Shown here: positions 12,001-27,000 of the stretch, piece by piece
Layout: each line of letters begins with the position of its first letter
Numbering within the stretch: position 1 is the first letter of the stretch
Source of the DNA: Andrena cerasifolii
Lineage: Eukaryota; Arthropoda; Insecta; Hymenoptera; Andrenidae
Direction of reading: 5' to 3'
NCBI RefSeq assembly: GCF_050908995.1
Contig: NC_135123.1
Coordinates: 15,686,001-15,750,000, forward strand
Length of the DNA stretch: 64,000 bases
Notes under the pieces: model-generated
Database searches by the model: none
The model's input: the letters and a program-made list of their open reading frames with translations, nothing else
Told to the model about the DNA's origin: nothing
Made by a program: the position numbers and the translations under genes

Positions 12001-15000
12001 CAGAGCTTTTCTTGTGTCACAAGAAATAATCCATTCAAAATTAAACCAGAGACAGAGTCACCGTAGATATCGTACGGAATCCCCTTGCGGGTAGTTAAAT
12101 AATGCAGTCGTATTTGTGAAAACTCGCTGTCCCTGTCACTTAAGCTGATTAAATCAACAAGGGGATTGGAGATCTTACGGTTAATCGCATTATGTCTGAC
12201 ATGTGTCGATCAGGTTCGTGAACTTCTCCTGTTTAATTGGCAATGAAACAGTTTTAATTAAACTCTTTCAATTTTCCTACAGCAGTGTCAGTGTATTCTT
12301 CTGTGAACTCTACCCAATTATAAATCTGCAGCTTCAGTGACGTCTCAAAAGGGATGAACAATGCTGCGTGCATAACATACAATCACATACATATGAATGA
12401 AAAAGAATTCGTAAAATCTAATGTTGAGATTTCTGGACGCTGCATACGTACACGCCCGGAATTTGCAGACTCTTGAAACTGTTTGCAGCTCTCTGATTGA
12501 GTTCACAGATTTATGCGAATCCAATAAGATGGTGCTGCACTTTAGAGGCCAGAGACTTTAATCCTGGATGCAAGGGAGTTAGATTTTTCTGCCAGTCTGC
12601 AGTCCCTGCAAGTCCCAAGAATGTTGGGGACTCTTGAGGGTCTAGGGAATTCTAGGGAACTCTAGAAGTCCTGGAAGTTGAACTGAACATTTCTAGGGTT
12701 ACTGAGGGTCTCAGGCGATTTATATATTAGACTCAATGAGTTCAAGGTCGCTTTGTATGTGTCTCTTTAGTCAGAAATCACTGAAAGAGTCTTCGAGAGT
12801 TTTGCAAGTCTGAAAAGAACTCTATCAGGCTTTACGAATCCCTGAGACAGTCACTATTGTAAGAATCCCTAAGGTTTTGTAATTCCTATGTGCTCGGGAG
12901 CCACGAAAAAAGGGCCCCGGGCGATGGGGACTCGAACCCACGATCTTGGGGATCCTCTGCGTAGAAACCAGCCGCCTAACCAACTCCACCAATACCGAAC
13001 CCTCCGAGGTCGCTCATTACAGGCTCCCTCTTATGGGGAGTTCCTGATCAGGGTCGGCGGATGAATTTTTCCCCGGGTGTGGAGTTAGAGGGGAGTACAA
13101 ATTCAAAGACCAAATTTCAACAGCCTAAAAAACGGTACAAATAAAAAATAATAAACTGTGAAATGCCTTCCAAATTCCTGAACGTGGAATTCCACGCACA
13201 GGAAAATCTGAAGTGTGGAATACTCCACACATTCCACACAGTTCGCGCCCCTGTTCCTGATCCCATAGGTACTATTGAATTTCTCGTGTTCAGGCGCCAC
13301 TGTATCCAGTTCCTCGAGCCCTCTAATTCAGCATTATAAACGAGGAACAATTGAAATTACAGTACAAGCATGCCTCTCTCTTCCAAACATTGAAAATGCA
13401 ATGTTCCCCCGGCAAGAACACTAATCTGCATGTGCGAACGGGTGGCCATAAAACAGCGAATTTGCATTCGCGTGAAATATAAAATCGTATCGGAGCTTCG
13501 CCGTGATATATCGAAACGCAGCGCGGATATGCGCGTGACCGTGCAATGCGACATTACGTAAGAGTAATTCATGATTGCGAAATTAGCCCGCACCTTGTAT
13601 AATGGAATAAAGCTTCATTAATTCCCCCGACACATAGAGCCTGATAAATAACGCAGCTAATTCAGCAGATCCCGTAGAAAAGTAATCTCTTTGTCGCGGC
13701 TCCGTTTGACCTAGATATTGCAGCGAAATGAGATTACGCCGAGGCCTCCTACTTCTAATATCTCACGGTGCCAATAACCATTGACAGCGCGCTGTTTACG
13801 CGCAAACGCGCCCTAACGAGCGGGACGCGATTTAGACGGGATCTTTTATCTGACGTATTCCGCGCCATTTCAGACGCGAGGTTTATCGCGCAGCATCCGC
13901 GATCCAAGAACGTAGAAATACCGAATGAAATCCCATGTGGCGTGGTTGGGAGGAGGAACGTTTCCGGGTCGGTAGATTTTCCAAGGGTTTCTCGATTTTC
14001 CGCGCGTACGAGCTGCGGACTGCAAGACGAATACAAATGGCATCGTTTAATAATGCCGAATAATACGATAAATCACGGTAGTGCACGCTTTTATTGGTTT
14101 TATCGCCGACCCGGGTACTACATATTTATAGACGGCTCGTTGAGACCTAGGGATGAAATGTAAGACCCTGAAGAAGGGTACATGACAGTGGAAACGGTGA
14201 AAATGTTTATACAGATACATAGATGAAGTATTACCGTCTTATTATAATGTGGATGCTTAAAATCAGATCACCTTATTATGGACTGTAAGTGATTGTCTCT
14301 GTTCTTTGTAGAATGTACTAAATGCTGAAATTATTATAAAATTTCTAAAAATCAGTGACTCAGATTTTATGATCTGTTCACATCGCTGGAATGAATTCAT
14401 TGTGTTCCTGGTAGAAATATGGAGAGGTATCGGAATTATGGCATTATTCAAATAATGATATCTTTTATCATTATAAATAATAAATACTTAACATTTGAAG
14501 AGTGATTTTGACAGAAGGGCATATTTCCATTTTTGACCTTGAAGCAAATTTTGATGGCATCGCTTTAATAATGTTAAATTACACCTCCAGTGGCACAAAA
14601 CACTACAAGATAGGTTTAACTCCTTTTTGAGAAATTGATGTGAAAATACATGTTTCATACAAGAGGTCTTATTTCCAAGTTTGTCTGATGAACTAACTTT
14701 TTTTAGTCTGAAACAAAACAGACATATTATATTTCATAGCGAAAGATCTAAGAATGACTGCAATTATCACAACAAAAGAAGAATATTTTGAGAAAATTAG
14801 AAACTATGGTGGTGTACGTAAAATTAAAAATGTGAAAGGTTTATTAATTAATTTGAAGAAGCGTCCGAATCTACGCCGAGTCTAAAGTATCTCCCACAAA
14901 AGTTTCTCCTTCCAAATGAAAAAAATTTTACAAAGCGTGGTGCACAAGGCATTTCTTTAAACAAAGTAAATTTAGTAGTCCGTGCTAAATAATAAAGCAA

Positions 15001-18000
15001 AATTCCAGGTGGAACTCGAGATAGATTTAACAAAGCACGAAGGAACGTTCCTTTCCTCCTTCAATATTTCTATATCCTTGAAACAATCTCCATTCGTAAC
15101 AATCTTTTTACAGAAATCACCGTGAAATAAAGCCAGCGACTAGGCGTTCCACTCTTAGAAATTTCTTCGATGCGGAACATCCGTAATCCTGAATTTCAAC
15201 GCTGAAACGATATTTCACCCTCAATTTTTGACATCCACGAAATATCTCATTCTTAGACCGACACTTGGCAAGTTCGCCCACGAAATGCATGTTACCAACC
15301 GCAAAAGAATCTGGGGAAAATGCATAGAAGGGAAAGGGATTTTGGAAGACAGGCGACAAGTGGAAGACAAGAAAAGATAGGTCGTTGCATATCGAAGTCA
15401 CCACGACTTTATCTCGCCCCGAAATTCGTGTAAGTACCTCAGATTGAGTAGTGCACTTCTATGCCGCATTTATTCATTCGTCGAACATCCCCTCTTTTTT
15501 CGAGCGTAACATTCGCTACTGCATACTATTACTACTATTACTACTACCACGTAGTAACAAAGCTCGTCTCTGGTTGATTTTTACTGCGCATTTCGTTCTT
15601 CGACGATGGTAGGTATACGGTTCTGGTTTCGTCGAGATTATCCCACGAAATCCTTCGCCAAGCCCCGCAGGCGGTCTAAATACGTCGATACTGATTCATG
15701 GCCGTACAATGTTTACCGATTTTGTACCGAATCTGCTCTTTCTTTCCTGTCGTAATTCTTACACCTTTGGGGGTCGTCTGGTTCTTTAGATCCTGGTAAC
15801 TTGTGATTCGGGACGTAGGTACACTGTCTTTCTGATTCGTAAAAATAATTCGAAGTCTGTAATTTCAGGAGGCAAAGTCGACATGGTGATCCCTTAATTA
15901 CCCATCTCGAGTTATTTACCGATATAAATTTCTTCATAAAAACAAAAATCTGTTTTAGTTCAATGGCAATCAACATTGAAACAGGAGGACGCTTTAAATT
16001 TTGTCAAGTAGTCTTAATCGATTGATAAAAATAATAAAATAATTAGATCTTTCAAATCTGCTTCCATTTATACGAATTATTCCCCCTTCGTAATATTAAA
16101 ATTACACGAAATACGCTAAATCATAATGCAAGACTGAAGATAAATTTTATCTATCCTTCGCTGCTAAAATACATACTAAATATCTTTTACAAACGTTCTA
16201 CGTACACGGAAGTGCTGCAACAAATAGGATATGAAATGAAACGCGTTCGTGTCTAACACAAACTATCCATCGAATATTTGTGTTGAAAGGGGCTTAAAAG
16301 TCCCCTCTAACTTTGAAATTTTTTTTCCTAATTCTAGTTCCACCACGCACCTCATTTTTGCTATTACGTGTGCGCACGCACGTTCAAACAACCCGCGCAA
16401 TTACTTGCTTACAATTACTTCTAAAAACTGGCGCAACGGTGCGCGCATTTTATGCAAACAGTTATAGAACGGAGTGCGGTGTTTTCATTAGCAGCGAGCT
16501 CCTACCATTAGCTAACTGGGAGCATTGGGAAGCTTTATGTTCAGCGTGGCTAATTTATAGCATTTATGAAAGTGTCCACTGTTTTATGACCATCCGCATA
16601 CATGTATGCACGGCGGTCGGTTCATGCCGCGGCTACAAATTTAAATTCACCGTGTATACCTTAGGAAAACAATGTAACGAAGCGCCAACTATTCCGCCTC
16701 TGTTTTTCCTAGCGGTGATACGTCCAGTCGACGGCATCTGTTTGCTCTCCGTGGCTGGAAACGTCCCCCCGGAATTAATTTATAACCGCGTGACGTTCGC
16801 TAAGTTCCGTGAGAACTTGATCGCCACCCTGGCCAACTATTTGTTAACCCGCCGTCTAAGTAGTACGCTCGCGAACCGGCGCAGCTGGGTCAGGCTGGAG
16901 CCCCGGCGACAAAAGGTGACGAATGCCCGACGCCACGCCAACGGCGGGTCCGCGGACAATGTCCGAATTCTTACCACCGAAAGCTGTCCCGGCTCAAGAT
17001 AAATCCACTGGAAACTCGATAATTCTCGAGAATTTGCTGCGGCAATGATCTGGTTATGATCTTAAACGTTTTACACCAGCTCGGCCGGATGGCGGTATAT
17101 GGGATTAAAACGTAATCCCCTGTCGAGAAGGCGGTCGGAACTGAAACCCGATGAGAAAGATAGCTGATTCTCATCTAGGTGAGCCACCAGGAATGACAAA
17201 ATTATTTTGTGCTCGAAATCCAGGAGAATCTATATCAACCGTTTCTTTCTATTGCCCAAAGGCTAAGGCAAAGATTTCACAGACAGTCTTCTAATATCTG
17301 TACGAAGTAGAGCAACTTTTTTAAAATTGTCTAGGAACAACGTGACCCTAAGAGTTTCCTAGAAAAATAAATACGAATATTTTTGCTCAGAATTACAATT
17401 AACTGGAACCCTTTAAAGGGGCAAATTTAGTGTGAAAAGAATTCGTGTAAAAACGGAACTAACAAGGGAAGATCCCGAACCGGAAAGTTCAAAATATTCT
17501 GAGACTTTGTGAATATGTAGGGGATTTCCTCCTGATTACAACGCTATTTTTGTTTGCTGCCTAAATTCACTCTAAGGGGTGAAATTAACCCCTGAAAATT
17601 CAGCTAGTTTCCGACTTTGTGTTATAACTCGCGAAATGTAAGAGATAGAAGAAAAGTTTCAAGACAAAAGTCACTTCTTTTAATTAGATCTAGCATTTGG
17701 TAAACAATTTATTTTACAGTTCTTGAGTTATAACAGAAAATCGGATAATAACCGGATATTCAGGGGTCAATTACACCCCCTTAGAGTAAATTCGGGCAGC
17801 AAATAAAAATTGCGTTGTAATTAGGGGGAAATTCCCTACACATTCATGAAGTTTCAGAATTTTTTGAATTTCCGGGTTCGGGATGTTCCCTTGTAAGTGT
17901 ACTCGCCGACTCCTGTCCTGGAAAGCAGCTATAATATTTTTCATTATTATGGTGCACTGGATTCACCACCACCGAGACCCTCCGCGTTTCACGTCGAAAT

Positions 18001-21000
18001 GTCGTGGTATTCAGGGAGCGTTTTAAGTGTCGCGCATCTCCGAGTGCAATTTCCAAAAGTTTCGAGCTGCATCGGAATCAGTAATGCCGGGAGATCAAAG
18101 TCAAAACTCGGCGACACTGCGGCGCTGGAGCTCTTGGGTGTCCTCAAGCAGACAGGCGTGCTTGCGAGTCACGAACAAAGTACTATTACTACGTTAAGTA
18201 GCACGTCTTGTTAACTCAAAAAGCGATCTCCCGCCGAGACTCTGGGGAAGTCGTGCGAGCCGCGAATTAACGTAAACGCGATTCCATTCGTCCCGGGCAT
18301 TGTTTTCCCCTGCTGGCGAAACGCCGTTCCGCTGGCTGGCTAGCGATAGCTGTGCTCCCCGCATTTCGTGTCTTTACCTTCGGAAATTACGTCAACAAGG
18401 AGAAACCACCTTCCGTGCCCGTCTTTTTTCCCACCCCTTTATTACCTCCGAGCTTCTTATTTCACCCCTTCCTTTTTCATTTATGAAGTTCTTCCCGTAG
18501 TTTTACATTTTCCAAGCGCGCTGTCCATTTTCCTGTCTACCTCTAAGTACCACTTTCCCACCCACCCGCCCCCCTAGCCACCTCTTCGTGTTCCGCCGAA
18601 CGGCTCAACGTATCTCGATTCTACGGTCTTTCTCCAGCCAGCGAAATGAAGTCCTTCCGCTCTCCTAGTGTCTTCTTTTCGAACGGCCGCCTCTGCTCTC
18701 CATCCGTTCCGACTATAACACTTCACCCTCAATTATCCCCTAAACGATCCCCGCCGCAAAAACCCGAGGAACGAACCCAATTTATCCGATCACTCGCGGA
18801 ATGTACTGACACAGCGCCTCTTGTTCTTCCCATTCACTTTATCCTTGTTCCCTCACTTACATTCCACTCCATTTTACCCCGTTACGTGCTCCTTTCTCCC
18901 CGATACCTCTGCGCCTTGTTTTTCAGCGCCCCGACGCCTGTGGGTTTCCTGACTCAGGTGTCAAAAGAGTGAAGCGGAAAGGGGTTCTCTCAAAGCTTCG
19001 ACTGTAGAAAAGTCTGTACTGAATTTAATGGCAGGATAGTTTGATAGTAATTGGAGACACGAGGGGGAAATGGAAACAGGAAAGGAGAACGGTAATTAAA
19101 GTAGCACGAATCGAGTTTAAATTCAAGATGATGCTATGGAATGTGGAGAAGTTTGTGTGGGAGACATTGGAAGTAAGGAGAACCTCTTCTTGTGTCTTGA
19201 TATTAATTGATATAATAATCTTGCTCGTAGTAAAACCACACTGACCAGTCAAGTACTCTTAAAAACACCACTGATAAAAATGTTGTCCATTGTATTATGT
19301 CCCTCTGAAACATTTCCTCGGATCACTATCGATTGCAATGACATTTGCGCCGATCAATTAAAATGGGGCACGCTAAACGAGCCTATTATGTTTAAAACTT
19401 TATGCCACCTTGAGTGGGTGCTAAACAGTAACGCATTTTCTTTACTAAACACGTTACTAGAGTTTTTCACTTCAAGTTTTTTAAGGAGTATTCCACTTTG
19501 GCCTATTATTTCACTGTTAATTTTGTAGTTATATTTCTCAATATTGCTATAAGAATACAGGTTAAATTGAACGTTAAATAACTTAAAAACTACCGAATCA
19601 ATTTTTCTAAATTTTTGCAGGGGGTTTAACTAGGTATTGTATAAATATTGATTCCTGACGTTCATCCTTAAATCACTATCTTCTTGGTTTCAAATTGGTT
19701 TGAAAAATACTGGCCGTCGAAGTTTGAGGTGCTCAAAAGCATTCCTATCAGAGCGAATAGTACCCCACACCTAATCGGGACACAATTTCCTTTCAAGCCT
19801 TCGCCAATTCAACAGTCGCGATCCCGTTGGTAAATTGACACACGACGTAAATTTTTCTTCTATCAAAAGGCCACGCTCTATCCTCTTGCCCGTACAGTCT
19901 ATGAGAACATTAACGATAGAAAATTCAGATTGAAGACAAGTGCTCTTCGTTGTTCCCTTTGATGTACGTCGAAATTCTCGTGCCATCCTACACGGGCCGG
20001 CAGAGTAGGGTACTTTGCCCTCAGCTGACCATTCGAGTGCTCCTTTTAACCGAGGTTGAATGCGTGTTCCGGGCCCGTCGTGGAAAGAAGAATCCGTGAA
20101 GCGAGCTCTTTGTAAAAAATTCTTTGACGCAGCTCACAGCCGTGGAGAGGAAAATATTTGCACCATAGGAACCTGCATCGACTTGGGAACTATTAATAGT
20201 ATGCTATGTTCGGCTCATTTGACGTGGGGCGGATATGGGGATGTTAGGAAAATGAAATTTAGAGATAATTGAGTGCCCTCCTTGGGATTGCCTTAGGTCA
20301 TAACCATAACGTCCACAGACCAAGGAATCTGGGGCTTCATTGCTTATATTATCAAGCGTTTCGAGAAAAAGGAAGATTTACAATAATTTCCATTTTTAGT
20401 ATTGGAGATGCATATATATACCTACTTCGTTGATCATGTAGGTACACTGGTTTAGAATCGAATTTTCAATCGTCCGAAATGCGACTGCACACTCTGCGTA
20501 GGTGCAAATAAAAAGGGGCCAGGGACAAGGAAATGGAAATGGTAGAGAGATGAATTTGATTAAGAATTACAATGTTAACGTTAATGGTTTAATTGGTGTA
20601 TGCGGTGTGATGCCTGCCTGCTTTGCAGCATGAATTCTGCATTGCGAGGGAGATTATATTAAAATGAAATTATGCTGAAATTGACCAATGACACATAGAC
20701 TACACAATAATTATTATAGAAACTAATAGGTCTATGTAATTCGTATTTAGCGAGCTGCTAATAACTTCGCTTTGCTATTGTACAATAAAAAATCAGATCA
20801 TGTGAACGCGCAGATGCGAGTCAGTGGAGCGTGCAAAAATAAGTTCGTAAATGTGTTTCGAAAAATAAATTTTACGAAATAATATTGATTTGCAGGTAAC
20901 AAGTTGTAACTTTGTGAAGCAAACTTGGTACATGGATCCAGTGCATGTTTTGGTGCTCAGCAAATTAAAAAAAAATGTTCCAATATGGGGAAAATTATTT

Positions 21001-24000
21001 ATTCATAATTTCAGTAACGTATCTATATGCTATCTGCATTTTTCAATGCTTATCCAAGATGTTATCATCTTTAATTCTCTAGCCAGGTCAGATTTACTTT
21101 CCTCCACTTTGAAAATACTCCCTCATAATCCTCTGTTCAATATTGCAAACTACTTTACCCTCGTCGCGATTACCTTTCATCCTCCACCTATTAATCCGTC
21201 ACTTCCTTACTCAAACACTCCTCATATTTTTTAATTTCTTTTATTAAGGGGCACTAAAAATCCTTGGGCAAACCTTCGCTTACTTCCACCCTCTATCGCG
21301 AGCACAATACACGCGGATTATATTTTTAATCCTCTTGTAGTTGAAACGCCTAACAGAACGACTGTCAGCCGCAAAATTAATATCGCGCGACCGTTATAAA
21401 CAGTGGCAGAGCGAGTGAAGAGATACGTGTTGCTAATGAACTTCAAACCATTTGCATTCTCTCGAATGGTCGAGAACCAACTGACCTATGAGAGAATCCT
21501 TCGCCTCGAATAATCAACACCTGTCCCCGTTGAAGGTTGACGCAGAAGTGTCGGTCAAATATTATTCAGAGTTGAAACTGCTACGTTATTTAAAAAAAAA
21601 ACTGAAACTTTTTGTTGATTAACGGATAAAGAAAACAGATGTTTTTGAAGCAACTTTTGGAATAAGGAATTACTAATTAATCGTCGCATTAAAAGGGCGC
21701 ACGTGTTCTCATTCTGCTCTGGTCCTGATTCTGGCCCGCCGAACGGATCAATGAATATTAAAATGGTAAATCGATACTCGAACAACGCGTGTATTTCAGT
21801 AACTCAACCTCGGGCTCGTTCGATCGTGCCGAGCTGTGCCACTGTGTCAAATCAACCGAAATCAACTTTCCTCCACGCTTTCGCGTTTCTGTCGCGGTAG
21901 CTTCATTTCGCTGTCATCCCCTCGGTGGATTCCCAATGCGAGCCTCGTGTCGCCGTAGTTCGCAAAAGTACCAAGAACATAGCCAATTTCCTCGATCTCA
22001 CGCTGAATACGTGAGCGCTTCTTTCCCGTTTCTCTTTGTTTCCCGTTCTAGCCCTGCACTCGCCCCCTATCCCACCCCCGCCCTCGTTGTCCGATTTAAA
22101 CGACTCCCTCAGCGTCATCGAGAGGAAATCTTACTCCGGTGAGTGAACACTGCTTCTCCTGTTTCCTTTAATCTGCATCAAGACAAGAATTTCAAAGGGT
22201 TCGCCCGCAGGGAGACGAACGAGCTCTCTTCCACTTCGGGTCATCGAGCTTAGCGTGACAGTCGTGTTGCTGCTTCACTTTCGGACGTAGAAAAATTATT
22301 GGTATAACTGGGTCTAATCGAATGGAAGGTAGCTCTTATGACACGAACGATGGTTGATGTAATTTGAGAATTTCTTAAGAAATATATTCTTTTGTTGCGG
22401 TTCCTCTTACCAGCTTCTCGTTTTCGGAAATATTTATTAGACAGCTCTGCCCAAGACTGCTTTAGATTTGATTAAAGATGCTTTAGATGCTCAGGGTTAA
22501 AATTCTGCCATATATATTGCAGATGTATGCAGACGTGTTCATATCTTCAATTATTCGACGAATTGGGTTTGACAGAGGATCGACTTGTATCGCTACTTCG
22601 ATCCATGAACTGTTTAGTGTCAGTGCAAAGAACCCCAAGCCACCTGGTGAATTTCAGTCGAAAGCTGGCTACAGCTGTTAGTTTGTTTCAGAAGTTAGTA
22701 ATGGGTTACATCGATTTGGGGGTAGTGAATGGGTGGTCTAATCGAAGATGTTCGCTGCAGTTCCTTAGAATCAACTCCTCGGTTCTGGGATTCCTCTGTT
22801 GGCAGTGCAGCAGTAAAATTCAATTTTCTCGAAACTGCGGTCTCCATAGTACCGGCAAATTTAATTATTTAAGTTTGCCGTAACTGGTCCTGCGAGGCGG
22901 AATATAATGCGACATGAATAAACAACAAAACGATTCGTTCAATATTCCCGCTGAGTTTGCAATATTATTTCTCTAACTGTAACTGATGCTAATTTCATGC
23001 AAAGATTTTAATTATTATGAGCGATTTAACTTTTAACAGCAGCAGTTGCTATACTATCAAAGCTCGTCATTCTAATTCTGTTTCGTAATATTTATCAGAT
23101 TTATAATAGTTAGATTCTATTTCGTTTCTACTTTGCGACATTAATTTATTGTGATCTAGGTAAGAAGTGTAGAAATTGTACTTTATTCCGTCTGTACACT
23201 CTGACGTACCTTAATTAGATTTCAGGAAATAAACTCTAGTGACCAGCACCCTGTTTTGACAAATCCCGTTTCTCCTCTCGAGTATATTATTTCCAAGATT
23301 GCTAGAGCTCGCTCTCTCAGAATTCCTCATTTCTTTCTCGCCTTTACTGCAGGCTTCCAACCCTTTTATAATAGACATTTCTGACTAGAACGCCTCGGAT
23401 TTTCTCCACGCGACAACAATTATCATTACTCCTAAAATTTACAAATATCTTCCACAATTGGAAGCAACTCTTGCCACGGCAATTTATCCTAATTTTTGTG
23501 CACGATCGTCCGAAGTGCAGTAGAGCTTCCCGCATTTGAAAAAGTGTTCGGATAAACGAATTTTCGAATAATAAAACAACCACTTTTCTGCTACTAAGCT
23601 TCATTTCTGTAAATACCTAGAGATCAAGAAACTTGACAGTTTTTGTAAAAATTCTCAAAATGGGCGCTATCGGGGGGCGGGAGCCCGAAAAGGTCTGAGA
23701 AACACTGATCTAACCTGAATTAAGTTTCGATCGAAGGCAGTACACGAGGAAAATATACATTATATACAAACACTATATTTGTAACAGGAAAAGGCATCCG
23801 ATGTTGCTAGGAGATACTTTGTTCGGATGTCAGAAAAGTTCGTATATTAGGGTGTTTGGATGCGGGAGGCTCTACTGTTCCATTAAAGTAAAATTCACAA
23901 AAGTTTTCTATTTTGAGGCCTCAATTGTCACCGACGCGAAAGATGCAGAAATTACAGAATGTTTAAGTGCTATTCGGATCACCATCACAAATGAATCATC

Positions 24001-27000
24001 TTCAAAGCGATTGCTTGCCTAACCAGAATTTCACCGTGGAGATCAAGTCAATTCTCTCGTAGTCCCTCGCGACTACTTAAATTGCTTCGCGCGTACCGTT
24101 TCCTTTTACCCGGACGTTCTCTCCACTCTGTTGCCCTACGTAATTCTGTCGCGGAGCGGCCGTTTATTCCCCCTCAATTTACTCTGCATCGTGTTATCAT
24201 TTACGGGAACAGCGCAGCCGGTTTTTACCCCCCGCCTCGCGCGGCGTATTTCATCGGGGATACCGAGCGCCTCCTGGAGTGCAAAAAGAATAGGAGCAGA
24301 AGCTCCGATCCAGTGTTTCCCTCGACAGGGACCCCCGAGGAGAATTGTCGATGGCTGGGTGTCATTAATATGCAGGCAAAAATAAATGGAATCGCATCGA
24401 TGGCTGCGTGAACGGACTGGCAAACAGAGTTAACGAAGTTGATAGAACGAACGAAGTGATTCGAGGCGAACATACATGGGGCGTCGTCGAGGGAGGGTTG
24501 GTATGAATGTACATGGTTCAGAGAATAACTGTGAACAAATTGCACGACTAAACTTCGGCGAAGGATTTTCATAAGAGCTTGTTTACGGCGATGATTGATC
24601 GACTTCTAATGGGGGTAGTTTTTAATACCTTGTCCCCCATTGTTTCACGTAACACTCTCTGGAGACCACTGCGTGGGTTCTCTTATAATTTACTTCATTC
24701 CGACTGTGAAAGAAAATTTTTAAAGTAAAGCGGGAGAGCGGAGTTCTTACTTTAGAAAAATGATGGCACCCGCCGAGCCGGGTTCGCGACGACACCAAAC
24801 GTGTCGAGCATAAAAGAGATAAACGGTAATCTCGATGGCAATATAGTCAAAGAAGGGGGAAAAGGGCGACCCAGCGCGACCTATCTGAAAAAGGCGACAT
24901 AGCATGTACATTCCATGACGCCGGCAATATTCTGGTTCAGGTGTACGTGTCACGATCGTTTAACTTTTATGGCAGCCTCCCGTAAAAGAAACTTGCTCAG
25001 CGTGGCTGCGGGTACTCACCGTTGATGTGCAGGTTCACGTGAATGTACTTGGGCGGATGAGTGCTGACTTGACACTCGTACTGGCCCTCGTCGCTACTGT
25101 TCACGGGTTCGATTTGTAGACGCCAGTTGTCTGGGTACTGGAACTTCACCGTATACCTCGGGTCCCCTACATACTTGAGCGGGCCCACCGTCAGCAGGTT
25201 TACCTTCTCGCCGTTATCCTGTCTTCGCACCCAAGACACCTGCCGACAAATTCGTCGCGTTAGTTTCGATCGTTACTTCTGCAATAGTGTGCGATACCAT
25301 TAAACATGGTCTGAGAAAATTAAATTCCCTTTTTGCTCGGATTCTAGCGGACCTAACGCGGCCCGATAATTTTGCCTTTTTGAAAATCTTCATTAAATTT
25401 TAATTTTAAAGGAAATGACCATACTAATTCCTCTAGGAAATTGCTTTCGCTAAAAAAAATCTTAGGACTTGTATTTGAAGCTGTTACGCACTCTTAAGTA
25501 AATGTCATTCAGACTTTATCTCGTAAGTGATACCTACAGTCAGAAGAAATTGATTCCGAGATTCGACTTTTAATATTTTGATCTTTTTCTAATATTCTTT
25601 TTACACGGATTCTCCGGGGCGTATCTATCGTGTAGAACAAAATTAAGTAAGTGTATTTACTTTGTAACTGGTAATTTTCGGGGTCAAAGGAAGACGGAAA
25701 ACAGAAGAAAAATGTGTTGCATGTTAGAATTACTGTACAGGTAATCTATTTAGTGTACCTTGCTAGGAAGTTTAAGACAGATTTAGATCTCCTTGAATGA
25801 TGTTCTATGTGTTCCTAGCTGGAGTATCTTTAAGCGTTCAACTGAACAGACGTAAAGCAACATAACTAGAGGTAAAGTAATATTACCTCCCCTAAAACGA
25901 TCACTGGGGGCCTCAGAATTCAGAAATCATAGAGATGGTCGTCAATAGTTCAAGAGATTTGACTTTAGCAGTTTTGAATGGTCTTTGATGTATTTCACAT
26001 ACCCAAGGAGGACGTGCTTCTTTGAGCGGTCAGGTTGCGCAGTGGAGGTCTCACTAAAGGATCTTAATTAACGTAAAGCAGCTCGCCAATCCTAGAAATC
26101 TATGACGGTCGTCCTTGTATATACGCGTCTGTCGGACTTCAACGCAACGCTGCGTTACGTCAATGGGTGTTAAACACATTCAAGAAGTCCTGATTGCCAT
26201 CTGAACTTTCCCAGACGATAAACTAATACTTCCTTCGAAGCTTGCATAAATCAGTATTCTCAAAACTATCGTCGCAATTTTTTCCTGTATCCTAAACCTA
26301 GTTCAGTTCACAGTCCTTAACAGTATTGTCCCAGAGGCGCTGAATGTTGACTTCGAGGGCAAACCAAGCCCGGAATTCGTTTTGAACAAAACTCTGATCC
26401 TGAAGGGGCATTTTGCAAAATCTTGCTGACTAAACGAGTTTCAGTTTGAGTGAAGGTCTATTAGCAAATTCATTGCTAAGACTACTTGGCAGACTAGAAT
26501 CTCATCGCCAGCCGCGGTGAGATTCGGCCCTTAAAGGGTCGGTACCAGGATCCCTCTTAGTCGTTGCTAAGGGGCTTTTATTCAATTGCTAGTCCTACGA
26601 GTACTCGTTCAGCCATCGATCCCTTCCTGTACATCAATCTTATCCACGGCTCGGGCCCTTTGCGCGAGTTCAACCACCATTACGCGTTGTCGTTAACAGA
26701 CAAAAGAGTTAATAGATTTTCAGGCGACCAATTACACTGGCAACGTATTTCTCACGCGTGTAACGGTGCATCAACCACAGCTACTACATATAACTATCGT
26801 AACGGAGACAAAGCGGAGGAAAGCAATTTCACCCCTGGGAGCAGTTGTTGGACGGGACTGATGTAGATAGCTCGTTCGTCCTAACACGGAACGTCTCTGC
26901 GTGTAAGCGCGGGTCTGTAACTTAAGTCTCATTGGCAAGCTCACTATTATATGTAGAATAAAACGCCCAGTTTTTCTAGATCCTGCGTTTACGTTGTAAA

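Larger units (their letters stand above)
10283..25019 (-). other. dpr20: third intron of the dpr20-like gene
   Basis: About 14.7 kb between the Ig1 and Ig2 exons. It holds a MITE at 10367-10799, a tRNA-related SINE at 12904-13050, a PIF/Harbinger-type MITE at 17463-17893, the right part of a TTAA-flanked MITE ending at 19667, and a hAT-like end at 23660-23707. GC-rich patches near 16.4-17.0, 18.2-18.9, 21.8-22.3 and 24.05-24.5 kb carry spurious open frames. I recognise nothing in the remaining AT-rich sequence. Confidence 0.7.

Noticed and set aside
12590..12730. TCTAGGGAA-like repeats as a satellite or CRISPR-like array
   Set aside because: Units are short, irregular and degenerate with no constant spacing, and the genome is eukaryotic.
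15525..15552. TACTATTAC repeats as a functional array
   Set aside because: A short trinucleotide microsatellite of ordinary kind.
16313..17002. 229-codon plus-strand open frame
   Set aside because: No recognisable domain; composition changes along its length with local GC content; a shorter overlapping frame exists. It looks like a chance frame.
26564..26866. 100-codon plus-strand frame near the hairpin cluster
   Set aside because: It starts at TTG, has no domain and is probably part of a degraded repeat.
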